Positions 17,121-24,997 of a stretch of DNA of 62,134 nucleotides are shown piece by piece. Positions within the stretch are counted from its first letter, which is position 1. Every line of letters begins with the position of its first letter. The DNA lies in assembly GCA_030147505.1 (NCBI GenBank), contig JASBVG010000133.1:1-62134 (forward strand), in the 5' to 3' direction. This DNA comes from Tardiphaga sp. (GTDB lineage: Bacteria > Pseudomonadota > Alphaproteobacteria > Rhizobiales > Xanthobacteraceae). The notes below the pieces were generated by a model. It did not search any database. It was not told the origin of the DNA and saw nothing but the letters and a program-made list of their open reading frames with translations. The position numbers and the translations under genes are program-made.

Positions 17121-18317
17121 ATGAACAAGCCAGTCCAGTCCACCACCGGCTCATCGCTGTCGCTGAAACTGCCGACCGCCGATCGCAGCATCGAGACCTA
17201 TCGTCTCGCGGCCTCGCGTTCGTTCCCGGCCAAGCTTGAAGGCACGCTTAACCGCGTCGCTTTCTCGGCGGCGCATGTTGTGGCCGATCCGCTCGCCGAA
17301 TGCGATCCGTGGCTCAATCAGGCGATCGATTGGGACAAGACCATCGCGTTCCGTGAGCATGTGTGGGATCTCGGCCTCGGCGTTGCCGAAGCCATGGACA
17401 CCGCCCAGCGCGGCATGGGGCTGGACTGGCCGACCTCGCTCGAACTCATTACGCGCTCCGTCGCGGCTGCGAAGCCGCGCAACGGCCTCGTGTTCTCCGG
17501 CGCCGGCACCGATCACCTCGCGGTGGAAGATGCCAGGTCGATCGACGACGTCATCAAGGCCTATGAACAGCAGTTCGAAGCCATCGAGAAGGTCGGCGGC
17601 CGCATCATCCTGATGGCGTCGCGCGCGCTCGCCAAGATCGGCAAGAATGCCGACGACTATGCCAAGGTTTATGACCGCATCCTGTCGCAGTCGCAGAACC
17701 CGGTGATCATCCACTGGCTCGGCGACATGTTCGATCCTGCGCTCACCGGTTACTGGGGTACGTCGGATCTCGGCAAGGCGATGGACACGGCCACCGATGT
17801 CATCAATCGCAACGCCGCCAAGGTCGATGGCGTGAAAATCTCGCTGCTCGATGCGCAGCGCGAGATCGATATGCGGCGCCGCCTTGTGCCCGACGTGAAG
17901 ATGTATACCGGCGACGACTTCAACTATGCCGAACTGATCGCCGGCGACGACAAGGGCTATTCCCACGCGCTGCTCGGCATTTTCGACGCCATCGCGCCGG
18001 CGGCTTCCTACGCGCTGTCGCGTCTCGCGGCAGGCGACGAGGCCGGCTTCCATGACGTGCTCGGCCCCACCGTGCCGTTGTCGCGTCACATCTTCAAGGC
18101 GCCGACGCGCTTCTACAAGACGGGCATCGTCTTCATGGCCTATCTCAACGGTCATCAGGATCACTTCACCATGATCGGCGGCCAGGAGAGCACGCGCTCG
18201 ACCCAGCATCTCGCCGAGCTGTTCCGTCTCGCCGACAAGGCCGGTCTGCTCGCCAATCCGGAACTGGCTGTGCAGCGGATGCAGTCGGTGATGGCCACGC
18301 GCGGGATCGAAGCCTGA
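17121..18317 (+). CDS. DUF993 family protein
   Basis: This 398-residue protein of the DUF993 family, which is annotated as related to dihydrodipicolinate synthase-like aldolases, has no established function that I know of. ATG 17121 has GAGGGACATC upstream and follows the oxidoreductase by 8 bp. The segment MASRALAKIGKNADDYAKVYDRILSQ followed by PVIIHWLGDMFDPALTGYWG resembles the class I aldolase TIM barrel, and KISLLD (about residue 240) offers the Lys expected for a Schiff base, though this assignment is a guess. Its place between a Gfo/Idh/MocA dehydrogenase and a xylose-isomerase-like barrel suggests it cleaves or rearranges a keto-sugar intermediate. Confidence 0.82.
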   Translation: MNKPVQSTTGSSLSLKLPTADRSIETYRLAASRSFPAKLEGTLNRVAFSAAHVVADPLAECDPWLNQAIDWDKTIAFREHVWDLGLGVAEAMDTAQRGMGLDWPTSLELITRSVAAAKPRNGLVFSGAGTDHLAVEDARSIDDVIKAYEQQFEAIEKVGGRIILMASRALAKIGKNADDYAKVYDRILSQSQNPVIIHWLGDMFDPALTGYWGTSDLGKAMDTATDVINRNAAKVDGVKISLLDAQREIDMRRRLVPDVKMYTGDDFNYAELIAGDDKGYSHALLGIFDAIAPAASYALSRLAAGDEAGFHDVLGPTVPLSRHIFKAPTRFYKTGIVFMAYLNGHQDHFTMIGGQESTRSTQHLAELFRLADKAGLLANPELAVQRMQSVMATRGIEA

Positions 18318-18319
18318 TC

Positions 18320-19183
18320 ATGCGCGATTTTTCCAACGATCATCGCTGGCTGTCGCTGAACACGGCGACCGTCCGCAAGCAGGGCGATTTCGTCGCCATC
18401 GCCGAGGCCTGTGCACGTCACAAGATCCGCGGCGTCTCGCCATGGCGCGACCAGGTCGCGCATGTTGGGCTGGACCGCGCCGTGAAAGCGGTGAAGGATC
18501 ACGATCTCGAACTGTCCGGCTATTGCCGCGGCGGCATGTTCGTTGCCGACGCCGCGCATCGGCAAGCGGAGCGCGACGACAACAGGCGTTGCGTCGATGA
18601 AGCCGTGGCGCTCGGCTCGCCCTGCATCGTACTCGTCGTCGGCGGTCTGCCGCAATATTCGCGGCCGGGCAGTGCGCCCTCGAAGAACATCATCAATGCG
18701 CGCGCGCAGGTGGATGATGGCATTGCCGAGATGCTGGAATATGCGGTTCAGGCGAAGATGCCGCTGGCCATCGAGCCGCTGCATCCGGCCTATGCGGCCG
18801 ACCGCGCCTGCGTGAACACCACCGAGCAGGCGCTCGACATCTGCGACCGGCTCGATCCCAACCGCACCGGCATGCTCGGTGTCGCGCTCGACGTCTATCA
18901 CATCTGGTGGGATCCGGAGATGCATGCGCAGATCGCGCGGGCAGGGAAGGATCGTCTGCTGGCCTTCCATGTCTGCGACTGGATGGTGCCGACCAGGGAC
19001 ATCCTCAACGACCGCGGCATGATGGGCGACGGCGTCATCGACATCCGCAGCGCACGCGCCGCTGTGGAAGCGCAGGGCTTTGCCGGCTATGCCGAGATCG
19101 AGATTTTCTCGGAGCACTGGTGGAGCAAGCCGATGGATGAGGTGCTCACCACGTGCATCGAGCGACACAAGACGGTGGTGTAA
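18320..19183 (+). CDS. Sugar phosphate isomerase/epimerase-like TIM barrel
   Basis: This 287-residue protein of the xylose-isomerase-like TIM-barrel (AP endonuclease 2) superfamily is typically a metal-dependent isomerase, epimerase or dehydratase of sugars and keto-inositols. Metal-ligand positions are visible as AIEPLHP (Glu, about residue 153), VALDVYH (Asp and His, about 190), and YAEIEIFS (Glu, about 258), with HVCDW (about 218) between them. It begins 2 bp after the DUF993 stop and closes the operon; palindromic repeats follow immediately. It is likely to act on the product of the Gfo/Idh/MocA enzyme, by analogy with keto-sugar pathways. Confidence 0.88.
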   Translation: MRDFSNDHRWLSLNTATVRKQGDFVAIAEACARHKIRGVSPWRDQVAHVGLDRAVKAVKDHDLELSGYCRGGMFVADAAHRQAERDDNRRCVDEAVALGSPCIVLVVGGLPQYSRPGSAPSKNIINARAQVDDGIAEMLEYAVQAKMPLAIEPLHPAYAADRACVNTTEQALDICDRLDPNRTGMLGVALDVYHIWWDPEMHAQIARAGKDRLLAFHVCDWMVPTRDILNDRGMMGDGVIDIRSARAAVEAQGFAGYAEIEIFSEHWWSKPMDEVLTTCIERHKTVV

Positions 19184-19184
19184 C

Positions 19185-19268
19185 GCGTCCCCTCGCCACC
19201 GCGAAGCGAAGCTTCGTGGGGGAGAGGGTGGATGCGCGCCGGAGGCGCGCAGACGGGAGAGGGGACGC
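19185..19268. repeat. Palindromic repeat with GCGTCCCCTC / GAGGGGACGC arms
   Basis: The perfect 10-bp arms GCGTCCCCTC (19185-19194) and GAGGGGACGC (19259-19268) enclose smaller hairpins (GAAGCTTC, GCGCGCC-GGA-GGCGCGC). It starts 2 bp after the last gene of the DUF993 operon and can form a large hairpin at the transcript end. Confidence 0.8.
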
Positions 19269-19306
19269 CACAAGCTCCGGCGCCCGTGGAGAAACCCTCT
19301 CTCTGA

Positions 19307-19330
19307 CCCTCTCCCGCAAGCGGGAGAGGG
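19307..19330. repeat. CCCTCTCCCG interspersed hairpin
   Basis: CCCTCTCCCG and CGGGAGAGGG form perfect 10-bp arms around CAAG. This is a very common dispersed hairpin of Bradyrhizobium-type genomes. Together with 19185-19268 it forms a tandem of two repeat families. Confidence 0.85.
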
Positions 19331-19370
19331 GACATGGCTGCCAGAGCCTTCCTGCTTGCTGCATTTAGTT

Positions 19371-19880
19371 CTTGTTTTGTTCTTGACAATAATCCTCCCG
19401 TCCATCATCCTCTCGCCCGTTTCGTTCGTGAGGGGCGCTTTCATGAGGCGTCTTTAAGCGGGGCGGAATGCGGCGCCTGCGGGTGAGGGAGGACGTACCC
19501 CTCACACTCGGGTGGCCGAGGGTAACCGTCCGGCCCCACTACGGGGGTCTGCCGCTAGCGCGGCTGGACGTGGTGCGGGTGAAGGCAGGGAAACCTGCCG
19601 GATGGCTTCCCTGTGGGAAGCGCCCAGTACCCGGAAGAGCGGTCCTTCGGCCAAAAAGACGTCGCGGTGGCACGCCGTAAGGCGTTGCGCGGTCGCGGTT
19701 TTTGCTGGCGATCCAGCAAAACGGGCTGCGTCAGTTCCACCACATCGCGCCTTGCGGCGTGCTGCCTCCCCTCATGTCTCGAGGGGAGATCTATCTACGC
19801 CTTGGACGCTTCGGCGTTGCGAGGTCGGTTCACTGTGTCTCCCCGGCTACCACCCCGTTAAAACCCCTGATGCGACGCAC
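19371..19880. other. Structured non-coding element of unknown function
   Basis: About 510 bp without a credible gene. Open frames exist on both strands, but none has a ribosome-binding site or a recognisable product. It starts with TTTTGTTCTTGAC (19375-19387), a 13-mer that recurs exactly at 61955-61967 at the start of the right-edge element. It contains many short inverted words, for example CAGGGAAACCTG (19589 region) and CTTCCCTGTGGGAAG, and ends near CCGTTAAAACCCC. I suspect a dispersed repeat element that may be transcribed; it does not match any RNA family I know. Confidence 0.5.
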
Positions 19881-19887
19881 CAATTCA

Positions 19888-19918
19888 TTGACAGGAACTG
19901 AGGTGAGCGCTTACTCAC
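19888..19918 (+). promoter_or_regulatory. Candidate promoter and operator of the RND/TetR operon
   Basis: TTGACA (19888-19893) is a perfect -35 box; the -10 seventeen bases further on (TTACTC) is weak. GTGAG (19903-19907) and CTCAC (19914-19918) form an inverted repeat overlapping the -10, 6 bp before the TetR start, as expected for an autorepressor of a pump operon. Confidence 0.45.
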
Positions 19919-19924
19919 GCGGCT

Positions 19925-20632
19925 ATGACGACTCTCCGAATGACCCACGATCTCCGGCGCGAGCTGATCCTGTCAGCCGCGAAGCGTTGCTTTGCGCACA
20001 ATGGATTTGCCGGCACCACAACCAAGAGCGTGGCGGCGGCCGCGTCGATTTCGGAAGGGCTGTTGTTCAAGCATTTTCCCACCAAGTCGGCGCTCTATGC
20101 CGAAATTCTGGCGGAGGAATGCAAGGCCGATCCGGCGCTCAACCGGCTGCTCGATCTGCCGGCGTCCACCGAGACGCTGGTGATCCTGATCCGCGAGATG
20201 GTGCGGCATTTTCTCGACATCGCGCGCGAGCCGGACGACGAGGAAGCGCAGCGCCTGCGTCTGGTCACGATCAGCTATCTGAACGACGGCGAATTCGCGC
20301 GCCTGATGCACGAGAAAATCGCGGGCATTATCGGTTCGGCTTTTGTCGCCGCTTACGAACGGGCAGTGAAATCGGGCGATGCGCGGGCATCGTCGCAGGC
20401 GCCCATGAACCTGTTCTGGTTCGCGCATCACGCGGCGATGACCACATCGCTCTCGCTGCTGCCGGCGGTGCCTTCTCTTTCTTACGGCAAGGCAGAAAGC
20501 CTCGATCTGGAACTGACGGAATTCATCCTTCGCGGGATTGGACTGAACGACGATGCGATCGCATCGCATATTCATCGCGCGCTGCCGCCCGAGCTGATGC
20601 CGGCCGCCGCGACCACGACAGAAAGCGCATAA
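19925..20632 (+). CDS. TetR/AcrR-family regulator of the RND pump
   Basis: This 235-residue repressor has the HTH signature ILSAAKRCFAHNGFAGTTTKSVAAAASISEGLLFKHFPTKSALYAEIL at residues 15-62. The C-terminal domain contains REMVRHFLDIAREPDDEEAQRLRLVTISYL and probably binds a hydrophobic inducer. It is one base upstream of the adaptor gene in the same orientation, so it is almost certainly co-transcribed with and controls the pump. An inverted repeat just upstream (19903-19918) is a candidate operator. ATG 19925 is used; Met6 is an alternative start. Confidence 0.9.
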   Translation: MTTLRMTHDLRRELILSAAKRCFAHNGFAGTTTKSVAAAASISEGLLFKHFPTKSALYAEILAEECKADPALNRLLDLPASTETLVILIREMVRHFLDIAREPDDEEAQRLRLVTISYLNDGEFARLMHEKIAGIIGSAFVAAYERAVKSGDARASSQAPMNLFWFAHHAAMTTSLSLLPAVPSLSYGKAESLDLELTEFILRGIGLNDDAIASHIHRALPPELMPAAATTTESA

Positions 20633-20633
20633 G

Positions 20634-21827
20634 ATGACGATGACCCAGAATCCTCCCACGGCGCACCAGCAGCCATCTGTCGAGAAGCCGCGCAAGCGTC
20701 CTCGCACGGTGCGCTGGTTCATCATCGTCGGCGGTCTGCTGGCGCTGCTCGTCGTCGCCATTGTCGGCTTCAATGCCTTCCGTGCGCATATGATCAAGCA
20801 GTTCTTCGCCAATATGAAGCCGCCGCCGATCACTGTGAGCATCGCCGAGGCGAAGTCCGAAGTGGTGCCGAACCTGATCGGCGCGGTTGGCGATCTCGCC
20901 GCCGTGCATCAGGTCAATGTGTCGTCCGACACCAATGGCCGCGTCACCGAGATCATGTTCGAAGCCGGCGCCACCGTGAAGAAGGGGCAGCCGCTGGTGC
21001 AGTTGTTCGACGGGCCGGAGCAGGGCGACCTTGCCAATTTCAAGGCGGCAGCTTCCGTGGCACGCATCAATCTCGATCGCGCCAAGCAGCTCGCCGAGCG
21101 CCAGGTTGGTCCGCAGGCGACTGTCGATACGACGCAAGCCGTGTATGATCAGGCGCTCGCCAGCATCGCCAAGACCGAAGCGGTGATCTCTCAAAAGCAG
21201 GTCCGCGCGGCGTTCGATGGTGTGCTCGGCACCCGCCGCGTCGAAGTCGGCCAGTATCTCACCGCCGGCACGCAGATCGTGTCGCTGACCGATCTGTCGG
21301 CGGTCTATGCGAACTTCACCGTAACCGAAAAGGATTCCGGCAAGCTTGCGGTTGGGCAGGTCGTGCGCATCAAGGTCGACGCCTATCCGGGCCGCACCTT
21401 CGAGGGCAAGCTCACCACCATCGAGCCGCAGATCTCGGCGGATACCCGTAACATCCGCGTGCAGGCCACGATCCAGAATCCGGAAGGCATTTTGAAGCCG
21501 GGCATGTTCGCGACCACCACGGTGGTGCTGCCGGATAGACCTGCCGTGGTGACGGTGCCGGAAACCGCCGTCGACTACACGCTCTATGGCGACAGCGTCT
21601 ATGTCATCCAGGAGAAGAAGCTTGAGGACGGCAAGACCGAGCTGCATGCTGTCCGTACCTTCGTGCGCACTGGCGATCGCATCGACGGCCGCGCAGTCAT
21701 CACCCAGGGCATCAAGGCCGGCGATCGCGTGGTTGCGGTCGGCCAGCTCAAGCTGCAGTCGGGTGCGCTGGTCGCCATCTCATCGGACCCGCCGCCGAAG
21801 ATCCCGGCGCAGCCGTCGCTGAACTGA
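20634..21827 (+). CDS. RND efflux pump periplasmic adaptor subunit
   Basis: This 397-residue membrane-fusion protein of the AcrA/MexA type links the inner-membrane pump to an outer-membrane channel. An N-terminal cytoplasmic tail rich in Pro and basic residues precedes one transmembrane anchor (about residues 24-48). The rest has the lipoyl half-motifs (DTNGRVTEIMFEAGATVKKGQPL and VRAAFDGVLGTRRVEVGQYL), a short alpha-hairpin between them, and a beta-barrel domain (AVYANFTVTEKDSGKL). The gene starts 1 bp after the TetR stop and ends 16 bp before the pump. Confidence 0.93.
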   Translation: MTMTQNPPTAHQQPSVEKPRKRPRTVRWFIIVGGLLALLVVAIVGFNAFRAHMIKQFFANMKPPPITVSIAEAKSEVVPNLIGAVGDLAAVHQVNVSSDTNGRVTEIMFEAGATVKKGQPLVQLFDGPEQGDLANFKAAASVARINLDRAKQLAERQVGPQATVDTTQAVYDQALASIAKTEAVISQKQVRAAFDGVLGTRRVEVGQYLTAGTQIVSLTDLSAVYANFTVTEKDSGKLAVGQVVRIKVDAYPGRTFEGKLTTIEPQISADTRNIRVQATIQNPEGILKPGMFATTTVVLPDRPAVVTVPETAVDYTLYGDSVYVIQEKKLEDGKTELHAVRTFVRTGDRIDGRAVITQGIKAGDRVVAVGQLKLQSGALVAISSDPPPKIPAQPSLN

Positions 21828-21843
21828 CGGGGAGCACACACGC

Positions 21844-24800
21844 ATGTCCTTCACGGATATCTTCATCAAGCGCCCCGTGCTGGCGGTGGTGGTCAGCCTG
21901 CTGATCCTGCTGATCGGCTTCAAGGCGGCCACCAGCCTGCCGATCCGGCAGTATCCGAAGCTCACCAACACCGTGATCACCGTCACCACGGTGTATCCCG
22001 GTGCGTCTCCGGACCTGATGCAGGGGTTCATCACCACGCCGATCGAGCAGGCCGTCGCGGCTGCCGAGGGCATCGATTACATGACTTCGGCCTCGACCCA
22101 GGGGCAGAGCCTGATCTCGGTCTACATCAAGCTGAACGTCGACCCGAACGCGGCGCTCACCGAAGTGCTGTCGAAGGTGAACTCGGTCAAGTATCTGATC
22201 CCGCGCGAAGCCAACGATCCGGTGATCCTGAAGTCCACCGGCGAAACCACCGCGATCATGTATCTCGGCTTCTCCAGCGAGGAACTGTCCGGTTCGGCGA
22301 TCTCCGACTATCTGACGCGTGCGGTGCAGCCGGTGCTGTCGACGGTGGACGGCGTGGCCAATGCCGAAATCCTCGGCGGCCAGACCTTCGCCATGCGTCT
22401 GTGGCTCGATCCCGTCCGCATGAATGGCCGCGGGGTGTCGTCGGATGACGTGGTCAATGCCATCCGCGCCAACAACTTCCAGGCGGCGGCGGGGCAGACC
22501 AAGGGCTACTACATCGTCTCCAACGTCACCGCGAATACCGACCTTCAGAATGTCGGCGAGTTCAAGCGGATGATCATCAAGGCGAAGGATGGCGGTTTCG
22601 TCCGCATGGAGGACATCGCCACCGTCGAACTGGCCGCGCAAAGCACCGATGCGTCGGTGGCCTTCAGCGGCGAGCGCGCCATCTTCATCGGCGTGAAATC
22701 GACCCCGCTCGGCAACCCGCTCAACATCGTCAAGGGCGTCCGCGACCTGTTCCCCGAACTCGAGCGCAATCTGCCGCCGTCGCTGAAGATGAAGGTGGCC
22801 TACGACTCCACGAAGTTCATCACCTCGTCCATCGAGGAGGTGCGCAACACGCTCATCGAAGCGGTGGTCATCGTCGTCGTCGTCATCTTCCTGTTCCTGG
22901 CGTCGCTGCGCTCGGTCATCATTCCGGTGGTGACAATCCCGCTATCGCTGATCGGCGTCTGCAGTCTGATGCTGATGGCCGGCTTCAGCTTCAACCTCCT
23001 GACTCTGCTTGCGATGGTGCTCGCCATCGGCCTTGTGGTGGACGACGCCATCGTGGTGGTGGAGAACATCCATCGCCATCTGGAGGAGGGGAAGTCGCCG
23101 GTGCAGGCGTCGCTGGAAGGCGCGCGCGAAATCATCGGCCCGGTCATCTCCATGACCATCACGCTGGCCGCGGTCTATGCGCCGATCGGCTTTATTGGCG
23201 GTCTCACCGGCGCGCTGTTCCGCGAATTCGCCTTCACGCTGGCCGGTTCGGTGATCGTGTCGGGCGTCATCGCGCTGACGCTGTCGCCGATGATGTGCTC
23301 GGTCCTGCTCAAGCAGGAAGAGCCGGGCTGGTTCGCCAAGAAAGTCGACACGGTGTTCGGCGCCACCACGCGCTGGTATGGCCGTCAGCTCGATCGCTCG
23401 CTCGACTATCGCCCGATCACCGCGCTGTTCGCGGTGGTCATCCTCGGTCTCGTCGGCTTCATGTATATGAACACGTCCAAGGAGCTGGCGCCCGAGGAAG
23501 ATCAGGGCATTCTGTTCGCCATCACCAAGGGACCGAAATACGCCAATATCGACTATGCCGACTACTACGGCGACAAGATGGATAAGGTGTTCGCCCAGTT
23601 CCCGGAAACGGATCTGCGCTTCATCATCAATGGCATCAACGGTCCGAATAACGGCATCGCCGGCATGCTCCTGAAGCCATGGGATGAGCGCAAGCGTTCG
23701 ACCAACCAGCTCAAGCAGCCGGTGCAGAACGAACTCAGCAAGATCGAGGGCGTCCAGGCTTTCGCCTTCAACCTGCCGGCATTGCCGGGCGGTCCGGGCG
23801 GCCTGCCGATCCAGATGGTGATCAACACCGTCGGCAGCTTCCAATCGGTCTATGAGGAGATGGTCAAGCTGAAGGCTGAAGCGCAGAAGAGCGGCCTGTT
23901 CATCGTCTCGGACAGCGATCTTGACTTCAACCAGCCGGTGGTGCGCGTCAGTGTCGACCGGTCGAAGGCGAACGATCTCGGCGTCACCATGCAGAGCGTC
24001 GGCAATACGCTGGCCGTGATGCTCGGCGGCAACTACATCAACCGCTTCAACCTCGAAGGTCGTTCCTATCAGGTGATCCCGCAGGTGCCGCGCGGCATGC
24101 GTATCTCGCAGGATTCGCTGGCCAACTACTACGTGCCGACCGCAACGGGCCAGCAGGTTCCGCTGTCGACACTGGTCAAGGTCGAAACCGGCACCAATCC
24201 GAACGCGCTGTCGCATTTCAACCAGTTGAACTCGGCGACCTTCCAGGCCGTGCCGATGCCGGGGGTGACGGTGGGGCAGGCGGTTGACTTCCTTGAGGAG
24301 GCAGCGAAGAAACTGCCGGCAGGCTTCAACCACGACTACCTGGCTGACAGCCGTCAATATGTGCAGGAAGGCAACCAGCTCGCGGTGGCGTTCGGCTTCG
24401 CGCTGATCATCATTTTCCTGGTGCTGGCGGCGCAGTTCGAATCCATCCGCGACCCCTTGGTCATCATGATCTCGGTGCCGATGGCCATTTCGGGTGCGTT
24501 GATTCCGCTGTTCTTCGGTGTGGCGACGATCAACATCTACACCCAGGTGGGTCTGCTCACGCTGGTCGGCCTGATCTCCAAGCATGGCATCCTGATGGTG
24601 GAGTTCGCCAATGAACTTCAGCTGAAGGAGGGCCTCGATCGCCGCTCCGCGATCGAAATGGCTGCACGCGTTCGTCTGCGTCCGATCCTGATGACGACGG
24701 CGGCGATGGTCACCGGTCTCTTGCCGCTGCTCACCGCATCCGGCGCCGGCGCCGCGAGCCGCTTCTCCATCGGTCTCGTCGTCGTGGCCGGCATGCTGAT

Positions 24801-24933
24801 CGGCACGCTGTTCACGCTGTTCGTACTGCCCGCGGTCTATGTGGCCATCGCCACCGATCACCGTGCCGGCAAGGAAAGCGAGCGGGCAAAAGAGATCGCC
24901 GATTTCGACATGAAGCACGCGAAGACGACGTAA
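21844..24933 (+). CDS. RND multidrug efflux transporter (HAE1 type)
   Basis: This 1029-residue proton-driven inner-membrane pump of the AcrB/MexB/MdtB group has twelve transmembrane helices and two large periplasmic loops. The TM4 proton-relay motif is intact: AIGLVVDDAIVVVENIHRHLEEG, with two adjacent Asp residues typical of hydrophobe/amphiphile pumps rather than metal pumps. The N-terminus MSFTDIFIKRPVLAVVVSLL and C-terminal segment LTLVGLISKHGILMVEFANEL are family signatures. GGGGAGCAC precedes the start. No outer-membrane factor is encoded in the operon; the TolC at 42.8-44.3 kb is a possible partner. A perfect hairpin terminator follows. Confidence 0.95.
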   Translation: MSFTDIFIKRPVLAVVVSLLILLIGFKAATSLPIRQYPKLTNTVITVTTVYPGASPDLMQGFITTPIEQAVAAAEGIDYMTSASTQGQSLISVYIKLNVDPNAALTEVLSKVNSVKYLIPREANDPVILKSTGETTAIMYLGFSSEELSGSAISDYLTRAVQPVLSTVDGVANAEILGGQTFAMRLWLDPVRMNGRGVSSDDVVNAIRANNFQAAAGQTKGYYIVSNVTANTDLQNVGEFKRMIIKAKDGGFVRMEDIATVELAAQSTDASVAFSGERAIFIGVKSTPLGNPLNIVKGVRDLFPELERNLPPSLKMKVAYDSTKFITSSIEEVRNTLIEAVVIVVVVIFLFLASLRSVIIPVVTIPLSLIGVCSLMLMAGFSFNLLTLLAMVLAIGLVVDDAIVVVENIHRHLEEGKSPVQASLEGAREIIGPVISMTITLAAVYAPIGFIGGLTGALFREFAFTLAGSVIVSGVIALTLSPMMCSVLLKQEEPGWFAKKVDTVFGATTRWYGRQLDRSLDYRPITALFAVVILGLVGFMYMNTSKELAPEEDQGILFAITKGPKYANIDYADYYGDKMDKVFAQFPETDLRFIINGINGPNNGIAGMLLKPWDERKRSTNQLKQPVQNELSKIEGVQAFAFNLPALPGGPGGLPIQMVINTVGSFQSVYEEMVKLKAEAQKSGLFIVSDSDLDFNQPVVRVSVDRSKANDLGVTMQSVGNTLAVMLGGNYINRFNLEGRSYQVIPQVPRGMRISQDSLANYYVPTATGQQVPLSTLVKVETGTNPNALSHFNQLNSATFQAVPMPGVTVGQAVDFLEEAAKKLPAGFNHDYLADSRQYVQEGNQLAVAFGFALIIIFLVLAAQFESIRDPLVIMISVPMAISGALIPLFFGVATINIYTQVGLLTLVGLISKHGILMVEFANELQLKEGLDRRSAIEMAARVRLRPILMTTAAMVTGLLPLLTASGAGAASRFSIGLVVVAGMLIGTLFTLFVLPAVYVAIATDHRAGKESERAKEIADFDMKHAKTT

Positions 24934-24954
24934 GCAGATTTGATCGCTGCAACG

Positions 24955-24996
24955 AAAATGGCGGACCGGTGCAAACCGGTCCGCCATTTTCTTTTG
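24955..24996. terminator. Strong bidirectional intrinsic terminator
   Basis: A perfect 16-bp stem (24955-24970 with 24975-24990; core GGCGGACCGGT / ACCGGTCCGCC) on a GCAA loop, with AAAA on the left and TTTTCTTTT on the right. It separates the convergent RND pump and udgX genes and can serve both strands. Confidence 0.93.
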
Positions 24997-24997
24997 G

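Noticed and set aside
19185..19330. Possible CRISPR array
   Set aside because: Repeats are palindromic elements of two different families, not evenly spaced identical direct repeats with spacers; no cas genes.
19468..19901. Short frames in the 19.4-19.9 kb element
   Set aside because: No ribosome-binding sites, extreme Arg/Pro content, and the region behaves as a structured repeat rather than a gene.
22942..24987. 681-codon frame opposite the HAE1 pump
   Set aside because: His/Arg/Asp-rich antisense reading of a clear pump gene, a common artefact in GC-rich DNA; no ribosome-binding site or family.
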